A DNA stretch of 64,000 nucleotides from Pelobates cultripes (GCA_933207985.1 OW240913.1:266065201-266129200), one strand, 5' to 3'. Counted from the first letter of the stretch, positions 23,387 through 37,332 are shown. A program made the numbers and translations. Notes: generated by a model from the sequence alone, not told the origin.

Positions 23387-25084
23387 CATTGTCTAACTTT
23401 TGTCAACCGAGTACTTTTATAAGAAATAATATTTGATCAATACAGATGGAAAACAAATTAGCCTAATCCTGTGTTTCCATCTGCCATTAATGTCACTTGA
23501 GTACATATCAACTACAAGATATGACTCACAAGCAGTGGCCTATTCACATACAATTCATAATGTTTAAACCAGGTTTGACACAAGAGAACAAACAATACAG
23601 TACAATTATGAAGTCTATTGAACTTTAATTAAAAAAAATGTAATATATTTATACTAATTTATATATATGTGTGTGTTGAAAATCACATTAAATGTATATC
23701 TCATCTCTTTTTTTTGTTTAGTTTTTTTGAAGGCGTTCGTTTTTAGAATTTGTGACATGTAGGTCTAGATTTAAATGTATCAAATATAAAAACATAAAAT
23801 ATTTTTTTAAATATAAAATTTTCTAAAAAGTTTATATAAAATTGTTAAATCAAGGCCATAGTATGAAAGGCAAACCTCTTACCTGTATTTGTAGTAAGCC
23901 CATATTTTTTTTTTTTTTTTAAACTTCCGTATGGCTCTGTTTTACATCTAAATTTGTGTTCGAGTTACTCATACTTTTTTTTCTCCTTTGGGTTGAAAAT
24001 AAAGTGGTTTGCTTGTTTGTTTTTTTTTTTTTTTGTTTGTTTTTTGTTTAAATACATTTATTTTCTCAATTAAAAAGCTTGCTAACCTGAACATAAACCT
24101 ATATTTATCTGAAAATTTTGTTATGTTTTCTTTATTTTGTACATGTTCTGAATTCTGTGCCTGAAAAAATACCTCCATAATTAATGCTCCAGCTCATTAT
24201 CTCTGGGTCAAAGGTACAATTCCTGGTGAGCTCAAATCAGTCTTCCAATGTCAATATAAAAGGTGCATTTCACAAGGTTGATAATGATGCCTAGACCAAA
24301 TTATTTACTTGAAAACTAGTGTATTTTTCTTGTATTCAATATATTTATTAAAATGAAATGAATAAGTTATCAACATAGATATTTTGTTGTGCTATAAAAA
24401 TATATTTTGTATGTTGAAGTAAATTTTAAGTAAAACATTATATTTCTATTGTTCTTTGCTATGCTGTATATATGACATTCTGGTCGCAAAATCCATATAT
24501 ATTTGATACAATATCTGTCCTTTCCACTTAATTTTTGGGTTTCCTCTTAATTTTTTGAATATTTTTAAAATCAAATTTGTACTGTGATTTTTAACACTAT
24601 TGTACTTTTGTAAAATCTCAAACATGTTTTATTTTCTGAAATAAACACTACTATGTGATAATATTATGTTATCATGAAATCTGCATTTGTTTGCTCTGAG
24701 TTTGTTTAACACACAGGTATAATATCTAGTGATACGTGATGTAACTATTTTGCATTAAAAATTCCTTACAAAATTAAAATACGTAGAAATTTTGAATGCA
24801 GTGAGCTAAATAAATCATTTGGGTGATGATTATGTCTTGTAATCATTAGGAGACACAGCTATTCTCCATACAATTTTCTTGCGATGTTACAGATTATAAA
24901 GTAAACAATAAAAACAATCACCTTTTAAAAGAACACTCTGGGCACAGTAACAACCTCATGCAATGAATTTCTTATGGTGCAAGGAGGTCCCAGGCGCTGC
25001 CTTACCATAAGGGGTGTAAACCCTTACCAAATGGTTTGACCCCAAAGTCTGTAAGAAGGCATCATTGATGTATTATGTACTTTT
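23387..25084. other. TUBE1 3' UTR and downstream flank (left copy)
   Basis: AT-rich with AATAAA at 23998-24003 and 24640-24645, either of which could be used as a polyadenylation signal. From 24924 a TTAAAAGAACACTCTGGGC start of another MITE runs into the gap. No further gene is seen. Confidence 0.5.
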
Positions 25085-25184
25085 NNNNNNNNNNNNNNNN
25101 NNNNNNNNNNNNNNNNNNNNNNNNNNNNNNNNNNNNNNNNNNNNNNNNNNNNNNNNNNNNNNNNNNNNNNNNNNNNNNNNNNNN
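25085..25184. other. Assembly gap, 100 N
   Basis: Exactly 100 N, a conventional placeholder length for a gap of unknown size. The left flank (ending GTACTTTT) matches 34925-34932; the right flank (starting TGGCATGATATG) matches 16526 onward. Confidence 0.99.
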
Positions 25185-25928
25185 TGGCATGATATGTACG
25201 AAATGGACGACGTTCGGTTATAACATCTCCCGAACCACTATGACTATGAGAAAGAATACACGAACAGCAATTTTCCTTATAAACACTAGTTTGGTACTTT
25301 TGAAGGAGACTGGCCACACAGACTGATTCTGTGGAACTATTCTGTGCAGGAGCCTCGCTTGTGGTCGGTCAGAAAGAAATAAGACCTCAATTCAAATCCT
25401 GAATCCCTGAACCGATCTGGGTGATTTATTAATATGTTGTTTCCCCAGATCGGGGCTATCAGGAAATATACTTTCTGTGCGGATACTAGGTGTTTTGGGG
25501 TACTTTTAGATTGCATATAAATTATGTTCTTTTTTCACCTGGAGATAATTGAGTTAAAGACAGTAGTTGACTCAGTTATCTCCCAGGCAGAGGGGAGGGA
25601 TTATATGTCCTGTATGGGATTGTCACACTGTACAACTCTGTTATTATTGGTTGATAATTTTGTATCACTGTACCCATACATGGGTGTATCCCTTGGATGG
25701 AGACTTGCATAAAAGGCCAGTGTGGCTACCATTAAAACAGTCTTACTTCACCCTCAATACAGAGTTCTGGCTCTTATTGTAGGGAACTGCTATACAGCTA
25801 TCACTGCTAGCTCTTGTAAGAGCTTCTCTACTTGGATGACTACTCGGAATGCAGTAACACCCTTCATACTCGGGAGAAGGACGTCTCTGGTAGTGGAAAC
25901 CCCTCTACTCTTCGGGGTGAACGCTACA
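25185..25928 (+). mobile_element. Right part of the solo LTR (right copy)
   Basis: Matches 16526-17265, ending GAACGCTACA followed by CCCAG. The left part is missing because of the gap. Confidence 0.6.
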
Positions 25929-26374
25929 CCCAGTAATAGGGAAACCTTTTTTGCATGGTTTGCTCTCTCACATGAGATGCGCTGGGTGACAAGAATTCTT
26001 TGGTGCTGGGTGGTGCTCATCTGGCTTCTGCAGAGCTGCACAAACCAGATGGCGATCCCACCAGTCATTCATTGACTGAGTGTGTCAGCTGATTGCTCTT
26101 AGCCAACGCATTACACTCTGTGCATGGAATATGCACAGAATTTACAATAAGCCAGCCCAGTACAAAGTATCCAGTGTGTTTGTGTGTGTATATATCAATG
26201 TGATCTATTTTAACCGGTAGCAATTTGAAAGTACATTTTGGTATTATGTGCTTTTTGACACCATTTAGGAATCAATCTTCAGATGTATGAGATTCAAAAT
26301 CAAACACTTGGAAGAATTTGGCATTTTCTATACTAAAAAAATATTTTGTATTCTATGGAAGTCTGGTGGTTTTA

Positions 26375-26892
26375 TTAAAAGGACACACTATATTCATAGC
26401 TTAAAAAAGTTGTTTTGATGTATTAATCATGCATCTGCATTCTTACTTCTCAAATATTTGTTATTTAGGAGTTAAATTACTTTGTTTACGTAGACCTGGG
26501 CACACCTTCCTGCATGTTACTTACGCAACCCTCCTATACACTTCCTGTATAGAGTCATCTAATCTTTACACTTTCCTGTTCTGTTAATAGCTTGCTAGAC
26601 CCTGCAGTAGCCTCCTGTGTGTAATTAATGTTCAATTTACAGAGCAGGAGATAAAAACTTTTCAACTAGGTTACATCTGATTCAAAATGAAAACATTTTG
26701 TATTCATGTAAGTTGTGTGATTCACAGCCAGGGGAGGTGTGGCTAGGACTGCATAAACAGAAACAAAGTTATTTAACTCCTAAGTGACAGAGACTTGAGC
26801 AGTGACTTGAGGCATGATCTATATACCAAAACTGATTTCAATAAGCTAACGTTGTTTTTGGTGACTAAATGTTTCTTCAAGGTCCCTTTGAG
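26375..26892. mobile_element. MITE family B (right copy)
   Basis: Counterpart of 17708-18254, missing 33 bp near 26568. Confidence 0.6.
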
Positions 26893-26936
26893 CAACCATG
26901 GAACAAGCACAAAAATTAAATATATATGTGTGTGTT

Positions 26937-26942
<6 letters not shown>

Positions 26943-27027
<85 letters not shown>
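26943..27027. repeat. (TA)n microsatellite (right copy)
   Basis: About 42 TA units. A shorter TATATATATATA tail resumes at 28202 after the inserted tandem array, so the array split the microsatellite. Confidence 0.95.
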
Positions 27028-27030
<3 letters not shown>

Positions 27031-28201
27031 AATACAATGCTAAACAAAAATCTGCACACCAGTCAAGCCATAAGACTTGCTTTTCCCACAGAAATTCCAA
27101 ATCAGCAGTGATGTTACAACCGCAAAGGATTCTGGGTGGGCATATGCAAATGAGTTTAACAAAGAATCACATTTTTGCCTCATTCCATTTTAAACATGGA
27201 TTCCTTTTAATTTGTGTTTGCAGTATACAACTGCTTGGAACACAATTTAGGATAAGATGCAAAACCAGTGAACCACTCATGGACAGCTGTTTCGTTGTTA
27301 TTGCAACTCTTCAGCATGAGGTTGGTTACTGGTTTGCTTAGTGAGGCTTGGTAGTGCTTGGGAAGCAAAATCCAAATAGGTTATGGTGGGGAAAAATTGT
27401 GATTGAAAACCCCTTCCACCTGAAGTATGTGGATAGTTAATACAATGCTAAACAAAAATCTGCACACCAGTCAAGCCATAAGACTTACTTTTCCCACAGA
27501 AATCCCAAATCAGCAGTGATGTTACAACCGCAAAGGATTCTGGGTGGGCATATGCAAATTAGTTTAACAAAGAATCACATTTTTGCCTCATTCCATTTTA
27601 AACATGGATTCCTTTTAATTTGTGTTTGCAGTATACAACTGCTTGGAACACAATTTAGGATAAGATGCAAAACCAGTGAACCACTCATGGACAGCTGTTT
27701 CGTTGTTAATGCAACTCTTCAGCATGAGGTTGGTTACTGGTTTGCTAATTGAGGCTTGGTAGTGCTTGGGAAGCAAAATCTAAATAGGTTATGGTGGGGA
27801 AAAATTGTGATTGAAAACCCCTTCCACCTGAAGTATGTGGATAGTTAATACAATGCTAAGCAAAAATCTGCACACCAGTCAAGCCATAAGACTTGCTTTT
27901 CCCACAGAAATTCCAAATCAGCAGTGATGTTACAACCGCAAAGGATTCTGGGTGGGCATATGCAAATTAGTTTAACAAAGAATCACATTTTTGCCTCATT
28001 CCATTTTAAACATGGATTCCTTTTAATTTGTGTTTGCAGTATACAACTGCTTGGAACACAATTTAGGATAAGATGCAAAACCAGTGAACCACTCATGGAC
28101 AGCTGTTTCGTTCTTAATGCAACTCTTCAGCATGAGGTTGGTTACTGGTTTGCTTAGTGAGGCTTGGTAGTGCTTGGGAAGCAAAATCCAAATAGGTTAT
28201 G
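27028..28201. repeat. 408-bp tandem repeat, 2.9 copies, only in the right copy
   Basis: Units begin GTTAATACAATGCTAA at 27028, 27436 and 27844; the third ends early at about 28201 within AATAGGTTATG. Units differ by only a few bases. Each contains the octamer ATGCAAAT. Open frames of about 77 codons starting at 27108, 27516 and 27924 recur at the repeat period and match no protein family I know. The left block has only (TA)n at this place. Confidence 0.9.
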
Positions 28202-28406
28202 TATATATATATAAAATCTGCTGTTTTTTTATTCATAAACAAAACACAGAATCTAGTGCTGATTGTTGAATGATTTAAAGTTTAGGACAGATGTTTCAAT
28301 ACTCCAAGTTAAGCAAAATATAAGCAATACAGCACTTTTTGTCTCTGTAATTAGCATCAGTGGACATTGCATCTCATTTGCATTGAAATATGGTTTACAT
28401 CTTCAG

Positions 28407-31400
28407 GTACAGGGTCTGGTTTAGGTACATTTGTGTTGAATGTACTTGAAGAGGAATTTCCAGAGGTCTATAGATTTGTGACCTCTGTATACCCATCTGC
28501 AGAAGATGATGTCATCACATCTCCCTACAACAGTGTTTTGGCCATGAGAGAACTTACTGAACATGCAGACTGTGTACTACCAATAGAAAATCAGGTAAGA
28601 GTAAGTATTATATATAAAGGCACTTTGAGAAATTGCTCCAAATGGCAGAGGGAATAAGAGAACTATTTTTCATGCAGCCACTCGCTGCTTTAATAAATGA
28701 ACCCGAAAGAAACATGAAGTAAGTAGCCTTTATTAGATTTTGTGCTATTTGAAAAAAATAACTTTCCATTTATACATAGTGCAAGTGTTAATATTTTAGA
28801 TTTAAAACAAATTGTGTTAAATATCTGCTATGCTGACTCGGCACTCTGCACTGTATATGAGGCATGGTGTGTGCCATGCATTGAGGTGAATGGGAGGAGG
28901 CTGACCATCACAGCCGGCAGCAGTCTCTCATTCTTCAGATTCAAAGACACGTTCTCTTTAATTGCTTTGAGTTGTGCGATGTTACAGAACCTTTAACACA
29001 CTGACTACTAGTGCAATAATGAAAACAAATAAATTATTGACACGTTCTCTATTTTATCAAACTTGTATTATTGCCAACTGAATTTAACTTTGTTTTTAAG
29101 TCACTAGTGGACATCGTGAAAAAAATTCAGCAAATGGCAAACTCTGGAAAACTTGGAAGTTTTAAGCAAAATAGTCTTGTCACTTCTAGCAAAGGTGGTA
29201 TCAATGAGGGTGAGAAGCCATTTGATGCAATGAACAACATTGTGGCTAACCTACTCCTAAATTTAACAAGGTAATGTTGTATATCCTGCTTTGATTGAAT
29301 TATGTTTGGCTACGCCTGTTTTATATTGGGTACTTTTTTGTTTTGGTTTTTAACAGCTTATATATGTAAACAACCATAAATGATCTCATTTTATGATTCA
29401 TGTGAAGAGATACAAGTTGGTGGCAGGTGCTGATATTATCAGTGTGTACTGCAGTCAATTAACTTTGGCATTAAGGCAAAGCATCTGACACAAGTAAAGG
29501 CGCAATGAGGGAATATCATTGTGCCTTGAACTTGGTAAAGGAGACCTAGTTAGAATGCCTAACATCAGGGTTTTACAAATTTGCCTGACTTCTAGGAGCC
29601 AAATAAAAAAGGTTTTTTATTTTTTTTTATTTTTATTTTAAAAGCTTAATTTTCAATGAAAAAAATACAAATTTTAAATGGATGCTTTAGTCACCAGAAC
29701 CACTGCAGCTTAGAGAAAAAGTAACACCTCTAGTGGCGGTCAGATGGCCACTAGAGGTGCTTCCTATCTTAGTGCTGCACAGTATACAGCACCTACATTC
29801 AGCGTACGTTCCCCATAGAGATGTTTTGATTCAATGCATATCTATGAGGAGATACTGATTGGCTCAAAGTTTTGCTGCACATTCATCATAGCCTTCTATG
29901 GTATAGCACAGGATTGGTTGAGATCATCAAGACTGATTATCTCAGCCATGAAGTCGGGGCCATAAGTGGCAAGACTCGGAGCAGCATGGGAAAAAAGGTA
30001 AGCAAAAACACCTTTCCAATGCGATCAGAGGTCAGCTAAACACACTCAATGACAGACAGGCACACTCACTCACTAACAGACAGACACACTCACTCACTGA
30101 CAGACACACACACTTGCTGACAGACACACGCTCCCTGACACACACACATGCTCACTGACAGACAGGCACACTCACTTGCTGACACACAATCACTGACCGA
30201 CAGACAGACACACACTGAAAGACTCATTACCTTTGGGAGAGCTGGAGTGGATCCTTCCCCTGGGGTCCAGTGTGGCTGCTTTTAATCGCCCTGCTCTTCT
30301 TGCTCTGCTCCCGCTGTTTAGTGATAGCGGAGCCGGAGTGCTGTCATATCCCGGCTCCCAGCATCACAGCAAAGCGAGTAAGCAGAGCAGGAAGATTGCA
30401 GCTCCCACACCGACTCCATGCTCCCTGAGCCGGCCGCCTACATTCTCCCTCAGCCAGGATATAAATGAGGTGATAGCACACATGAATGGTATAGTACTTC
30501 ACAGCAAATGCTTGGCAAGATAAAACCTATATAGTAAGCACATGACAACCATCATAGTGTAACATGTATATTCACTTTAAAATGTAAAAATAATATGGAA
30601 CACTCACAAATTTCAGAGCCCTTAATAGTCGGCTCTAAACTGAAGAGATATTTTAACAGCCAGATCCTTGCATATTTGTGCAGACGTCATTGGCAATGTT
30701 GGCAAAAATCTTAAAATGCTCAAAGCAAAACATTCACTAGAGTTCAGTGACAAGGACAATATCAGTTCTTCTATGTGCATGAAATTGAGGCTTTATGATT
30801 GCTATTGGTTATAATTGAAATTGTCTTTTATTTGTCCCCTAGTTCTGCCAGATTTGAAGGGTCTCTTAACATGGATCTAAATGAAATAAGTATGAATTTA
30901 GTTCCTTTCCCTCAACTTCATTACCTGACATCAAGCCTGACTCCTCTTTATACACTGGCTGATGTTAATGTGCCTACTCGAAGGTAAGGTGTATTTAATT
31001 GTTTTAGAATTACTTGGTATAGGAAGCTTGTAGGTGTAAACCTGCTGCACCTAGTTGGATTTATTCGCATTTATTCCCATTACACATGGACTTTGTATAC
31101 CTGTTATTCTGTTTTCTTTGACAATAAACATTTAGTGAAGATAAATTGTAAACCTATTACAATAATGTACAAGACAAGCTGGAAACACATTAAGTTTCAT
31201 ACAGCTGTTAAATGTGTTCTATAACCAAACTATAAACAAATGTATTTTAGTGAGGCAGTGTTGGTGAATATATCATGCACCTGCAGTATCGCTGCTTAAT
31301 TCTTTGCTAGGAGTTAAATTACTTTTGTTTCCTCGTCCCTAGCTACAGTTTTCAATCAGATGTAAACTTGCTTCAGAAGTTTTTATCTCCTTCTCTGTAA

Positions 31401-33216
31401 ATTGAATTTCAATCACACACAGGAGGCTCCTGCTGGCTCTAGAAGGCTATTAACTAAATGCGCAATAAAGGAAGCTTAAACATTAGATCTCTTTTTACAA
31501 GAAGTGTTTAGGAACGTTGTAAGTCACATTTAGAGAGGTGTGTAAAAATGGCAGAGAATTGTGCAGTGAGACTGCAAGGGCATGATCTATATACCAAAAA
31601 GCTAAAGTTGTCTTGTTGCCTGTAGTATTCTAAGTCAAGTTGGCAGGTGCAGGTACAAAATGAGTTATTGTACCTTATGCCATTTCTGGAGTTTTTTTCT
31701 TATCTTGCAAAGCCAAGTTAAATTTGACTTTTATTTAATATGTTGTATTACACAATGTACCTGTACTTATCAGTATACCTTGTGATGAGTACTAGAACAA
31801 CTGCAAACATGGCTGACATATTTAGATCTTGCAGGCTGGTGGCAAATTTCAGTATTTAATTTTCCGTTTTCTTGTTTTTTGTGTAGGTTGGACCAGATGT
31901 TTACTGATGCTTTCAGTAAAGATCACCAATTGATCCATGCTGACCCAAAACATAACCTCTACCTTGCATGTGCATTAATGGTGCGAGGAAATGTCCAGAT
32001 ATCCGACCTTCGCAGGAACATTGAAAGGTTTAGTATGACAGCCTATTACTATCTACTATTTGATACAATTCTCCTCTAGTTAATACTTACCCGGCTTTAT
32101 CTTTGTTTTTTAGGTTGAAACCATCTCTGCAATTTGTGTCCTGGAATCAAGAAGGTTGGAAGACTGGTCTGTGTTCAGTTCCTCCTGTGGGCCATACCCA
32201 TTCTTTATTGGCACTGGCAAATAACACCTGTGTGAAGCCTACCTTTATAGAACTTCGAGACAGGTTCAATAAGCTGTACAGGAAGAAGGTATGAATTATT
32301 ATTTACGTTTTTTGGTCGATTTAGTATTTTTACTATACATAAAATGAGAGCTACTGCTAAATAAAACCGTTATAATCTCATATATATTGTGTTTTGTTTT
32401 TCTGGGGTTTTTTTTGGGAGGGGGAGGGTTGTTTTTGTTTTGTTTTAAATGTATATTACATAACAAGTAAATCTTTTTCTTCTTTTCTTCGATGATGATA
32501 CCTTTATTGGTAACCTTTGTTACAGTCATAGGAGAATCCATAAATGTGATAAATACCACATCTGTTTAAATATTACTTACACATTGTTGAATGAAAAACG
32601 ATATTCATGTGACTTTGTACCGTATTTTCATGTACTAAATATTTCAGTTCAGTAATATTGAACGTGTATACCCTACACTGCTCTAATAATTTATTTTTTT
32701 TAAATAAAAATCCAAAACTTGATTGTAAAAAAAAAAAAAAAAAGAAAAGAAAAAAAAAATAGAATAACTAGTAAATGCAGTCCAGTCCTTGCACAGCACA
32801 GGAAAAGAAACACAAGCATTGTTTCTGTCAATGTGGACAGACCTTCTAACAGTGATTGCCAGGAAGCCAAGATGTTCAAGTTAGCACCGGTGTGGGTTTC
32901 TACATTTTAGTTTTACTTTCCAGAACTCACAAACACAGGTATGTTATATATATATATATATATGTGTGTTTGTGAGTTCTGCAAATGATTGCTTTTATCA
33001 GAGACTGTTTTCATCATTATGAGAATTTTTGTTACTGAAATATTGTATTCCTTGCAGGCCCACCTTCACCATTACCTACAAGTGGACGGAATGGAACAAA
33101 GCTGTTTTAGCCAAGCTCTTTCTTCTTTGTCAACCCTTATAGAGGAATACCACCAGCTTGATGCCACCAAAGGGATCCCAAACCAAGTTCCTCCTAGACT
33201 GAACATAGCTGTATGA
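28407..33216 (+). pseudogene. tube1: Repeated TUBE1 exons 7-12 (likely false duplication)
   Basis: Exons 28407-28594, 29101-29270, 30843-30983, 31887-32027, 32114-32288 and 33058-33216 repeat the second half of TUBE1 with the same phases and splice sites. No exons 1-6, no promoter and no start codon precede them after the gap. Because the block is bounded by the 100-N gap in a way expected of two overlapping unmerged contigs, I read this as the other haplotype of the same gene rather than a paralogue. If the assembly is right here, it would be a 3' partial duplicate without its own start. Confidence 0.85.
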
Positions 33217-34932
33217 CATTGTCTAACTTTTGTCAACCGAGTACTTTTATAAGAAATAATATTTGATCAATACAGATGGAAAACAAATTAGCCTAATCCT
33301 GTGTTTCCATCTGCCATTAATGTCACTTGAGTACATATCAACTACAAGATATGACTCACAAGCAGTGGCCTATTCACATACAATTCATAATGTTTAAACC
33401 AGGTTTGACACAAGAGAACAAACAATACAGTACAATTATGAAGTCTATTGAACTTTAATTAAAAAAAATGTAATATATTTATACTAATTTATATATATGT
33501 GTGTGTTGAAAATCACATTAAATGTATATCTCATCTCTTTTTTTTGTTTAGTTTTTTTGAAGGCGTTCGTTTTTAGAATTTGTGACATGTAGGTCTAGAT
33601 TTAAATGTATCAAATATAAAAACATAAAATATTTTTTTAAATATAAAATTTTCTAAAAAGTTTATATAAAATTGTTAAATCAAGGCCATAGTATGAAAGG
33701 CAAACCTCTTACCTGTATTTGTAGTAAGCCCATATTTTTTTTTTTTTTTTAAACTTCCGTATGGCTCTGTTTTACATCTAAATTTGTGTTCGAGTTACTC
33801 ATACTTTTTTTTCTCCTTTGGGTTGAAAATAAAGTGGTTTGCTTGTTTGTTTTTTTTTTTTTTTGTTTGTTTTTTGTTTAAATACATTTATTTTCTCAAT
33901 TAAAAAGCTTGCTAACCTGAACATAAACCTATATTTATCTGAAAATTTTGTTATGTTTTCTTTATTTTGTACATGTTCTGAATTCTGTGCCTGAAAAAAT
34001 ACCTCCATAATTAATGCTCCAGCTCATTATCTCTGGGTCAAAGGTACAATTCCTGGTGAGCTCAAATCAGTCTTCCAATGTCAATATAAAAGGTGCATTT
34101 CACAAGGTTGATAATGATGCCTAGACCAAATTATTTACTTGAAAACTAGTGTATTTTTCTTGTATTCAATATATTTATTAAAATGAAATGAATAAGTTAT
34201 CAACATAGATATTTTGTTGTGCTATAAAAATATATTTTGTATGTTGAAGTAAATTTTAAGTAAAACATTATATTTCTATTGTTCTTTGCTATGCTGTATA
34301 TATGACATTCTGGTCGCAAAATCCATATATATTTGATACAATATCTGTCCTTTCCACTTAATTTTTGGGTTTCCTCTTAATTTTTTGAATATTTTTAAAA
34401 TCAAATTTGTACTGTGATTTTTAACACTTTTGTACTTTTGTAAAATCTCAAACATGTTTTATTTTCTGAAATAAACACTACTATGTGATAATATTATGTT
34501 ATCATGAAATCTTCATTTGTTTGCTCTGAGTTTGTTTAACACACAGGTATAATATCTAGTGATACGTGATGTAACTATTTTGCATTAAAAATTCCTTACA
34601 AAATTAAAATACGTAGAAATTTTGAATGCAGTGAGCTAAATAAATCATTTGGGTGATGATTATGTCTTGTAATCATTAGGAGACACAGCTATTCTCCATA
34701 CAATTTTCTTGCGATGTTTGCACACTGGTTGAAACTACAGATTATAAAGTAAACAATAAAAACAATCACCTTTTAAAAGAACACTCTGGGCACAGTAACA
34801 ACCTCATGCAATGAATTTCTTATGGTGCAAGGAGGTCCCAGGCGCTGCCTTACCATAAGGGGTGTAAACCCTTACCAAATGGTTTGACCCCAAAGTCTGT
34901 AAGAAGGCATCATTGATGTATTATGTACTTTT
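33217..34932. other. TUBE1 3' UTR and flank (right copy)
   Basis: Counterpart of 23387-25084, with AATAAA at 33828-33833 and 34470-34475. This copy continues into unique sequence and so leads to the real downstream neighbourhood. Confidence 0.5.
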
Positions 34933-37332
34933 GTACCTTTTTCATCACTTTTCAAAAATGTGGAGCCAGTGATAATCTGAAAGCGTCAGATGAGGCTCTC
35001 AGCCTATCGGCTTCACCCTGTCTGAGGCTACCTGATTGAAGACTCAGAAATGCAAAATAAGAGCGGGGCAGACTGATTATCATTTACAGTTTAGTACCTT
35101 CAGGTAAGGCTTATGGCTAACCTTGACACCATAAATTTTCTGGGCTACATTTCCCATGATGCACAGCTAGCTTTTAGAGTCTAAAAACTAGCTGAGCATC
35201 ATGGGAAATGTAGTCCAGAAACAATTTATGGTGTCAAGGATAGCCATCACTGGTTTAGCCCATCACGTCAACAAAGTTTACCTGATATTGGGCATAAATA
35301 TTTGTCATTTTATTCTTTAAATCTAGATATAAAATTTGTTACTAGTCCATGATTTAAACATAAAGAATCAGCTAGTCTAACTTTTTACATATAGGTATAA
35401 GATATTTCATTTCCCCTAATTATCATGTTTAATAGAGCAGCGGTGTGCTCTGGACTGGAGTCCTGGATGGTATTAAATGGACACTCAGCACCATAATCAG
35501 CTTAGCTTACTGAAAGTCATGGTGCATAGAACCTGCCTCTGCTACCATATTTAAAATATATACAATTATAATTTTTTTTAATATTTATTGATTTTTTTAT
35601 TTTTTTTGTTTGTAGGTTGCCTCTTTGGGATGTCAATCAGCTAGCTGGAATACTCCCTTCCTGACTGGAAATATCCGTTTTGTGCAATTTTTCATCTGGT
35701 GTGTGCGCACACAGTCTGCTAACTCCAGATGCCTTGGACATTCTATCTATGGCTAAGCAAGTTACACACAGATTGTTAAAGACCAATTGCCCAGGTACAA
35801 TATATATCTGTGGTAGTGGGATACTGACGCAACCATTTGCTAACAGCTTCTGTGGAATATAAATTCGATTGGCCTCACCTAGCCGTTGGCTTACCTTGAT
35901 AAGAATTTTATCTACAATACCATTAAATAGCAAGTCACCATTTTACTGGACACATGAAATGAATAATTAAAACAGCACTTGAACTAATACAACCCTAAAG
36001 AGTTTAATTTACTCTTCTATATATCTGTGAAACCACCGATCTCCGATGCTTTTGCCAGGAAATTTGTTCTCAAGGCTTCTCTTTGAGAAACATTTGATTA
36101 GACAGTGCCAGCACTAACAAGGAAATAGTCCTGGGCAAAATTAAGGTGGATCTTCATTAGCTGCTGAGGCCAGTTCATCAGCCATGAAATATATGATTAT
36201 ATGGATGAGGAAATATTAAGGAACTGCTCTATTATAGGGAAACTCTCTCAAGCTAATTAACTAAACTGTGGATTTTGTCCAGATGCAAAAAAATCCTGTT
36301 ACTAAAGCCAAATTCGGTTGATCCGACCTCGTCAGTAGCAGTTGTCCGGATGCATTCAGTATGTAACCATGCGGACATTAGTGAATAACCCTGCCTATGC
36401 CCAAAATGTATATATATTTTTAAAAATTATAATTAGTCACCAAATAAAATATGCAATGCCTATGTAGGGCATCGGCTGAACAGCTAAACGGACGTTCTGT
36501 TCATACACCCATCACACTCAGCCGGACGACATCATGGTGGGGTTAGGGTGTACTCATTCCTTAGCTTCATACAACTGACTTTGGATGTTTACCTCAAGGG
36601 CCTTCTGGGGTGGTATATCACTCATGCATATTAGCCTTGTATACTTTACACTGTCTTACTTGTATCTAGCTGTGTTTCCTTAGCCAGTTTTTACTTTTAA
36701 TATAAAAATGTGCAGAATTTCCATATGCCATGTACTTGTCAATTATCTCATGCTGATGCGCTTGCTGAAACTGCTGTGGCACTGCAAGCATGCCTTTGTC
36801 TAAATCCATGCACAACAAAAATAAAGAATTAAAAAAAAAAAAATATGCAGTTAAATTAATGCATTTAATTCTGTTCACTATCTGCTTCTAATTTTATGTA
36901 TATTCCTTCTTTCCAGTTTGTCCAGGTGATGCATTTTTCAAATGTATGGAAAGGGTGATCTTATTTTGAAAGTGCAACAGTTTGTACAGGGTGGGCCAAA
37001 ATTCAGAGTAGGATTTGACAGGTAAATAACTTATTTGTTAGTAGTAAAATTCTTTTGTTGCAGGTACATATTGTAACTCTGAATTTTGGCGTACCATGTA
37101 TTAGAAAATGTCCTCTGTGTTTCTTCCAATCTGTACGTTTTTCATTGAGTGGTTGTAAGGAAATTTTGAGCAGTGATATAATTAGTGTCCTACAGATTAA
37201 GAGGACTATTACCTTTCTGCACATGCTGTATGGTTTTAGGAATTCAAACACAATAAAATGTGCCATTTATTTTCAGGACAAAAATACAACACAATTTCTC
37301 GAATTTGATGTAACCAACACATGGAGCTAAAC
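34933..37332. other. Intergenic region between tube1 and ccn6
   Basis: Besides the hairpin at 35108-35250, a TTAAATGGACACTCAGCACC MITE start lies at about 35474. 35640-35930 and 36660-37330 have short open frames on both strands without any known domain. No gene is supported. Confidence 0.5.
35108..35250. mobile_element. Foldback MITE (TTGACACCATAAAT ends)
   Basis: Arms of about 60 bp pair GGCTAACCTTGACACC (35115) with GGTGTCAAGGATAGCC (ending 35245). The inner arms contain ATTTCCCATGATGC and GCATCATGGGAAAT. A small non-autonomous DNA element of unknown superfamily. Confidence 0.65.

Larger units (their letters stand above)
16526..25084. repeat. Left copy of the large near-identical block
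   Basis: This segment corresponds to 25185-34932 in the same orientation and nearly base for base. It contains the end of the solo LTR, TUBE1 exons 7-12, all their introns and the 3' flank. It ends exactly at the 100-N gap. Differences from the right copy are small indels, a few substitutions, microsatellite length and one 1.2-kb tandem insert. Confidence 0.9.
25185..34932. repeat. Right copy of the large near-identical block
   Basis: Counterpart of 16526-25084. It is longer because of the 408-bp tandem array (27028-28201) and a longer (TA)n. Small indels are found at about 26568 (33 bp missing), 29805 (about 26 bp missing), 30085 (extra units) and 34718 (extra bases). Coding exons show no difference that I can see. 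Confidence 0.9.

Noticed and set aside
27108..28157. Three repeated 77-codon frames as a small gene family
   Set aside because: They recur at the exact 408-bp period of a tandem repeat and have no recognisable domain.
28407..33216. A second functional epsilon-tubulin gene
   Set aside because: Exons 1-6 and a promoter are missing and the block edges coincide with the 100-N gap, as expected of unmerged contigs.
15525..33216. A mature transcript using both sets of exons 7-12
   Set aside because: Joining both sets would duplicate the C-terminal tubulin domain, and the stop codon in the first exon 12 ends the frame.
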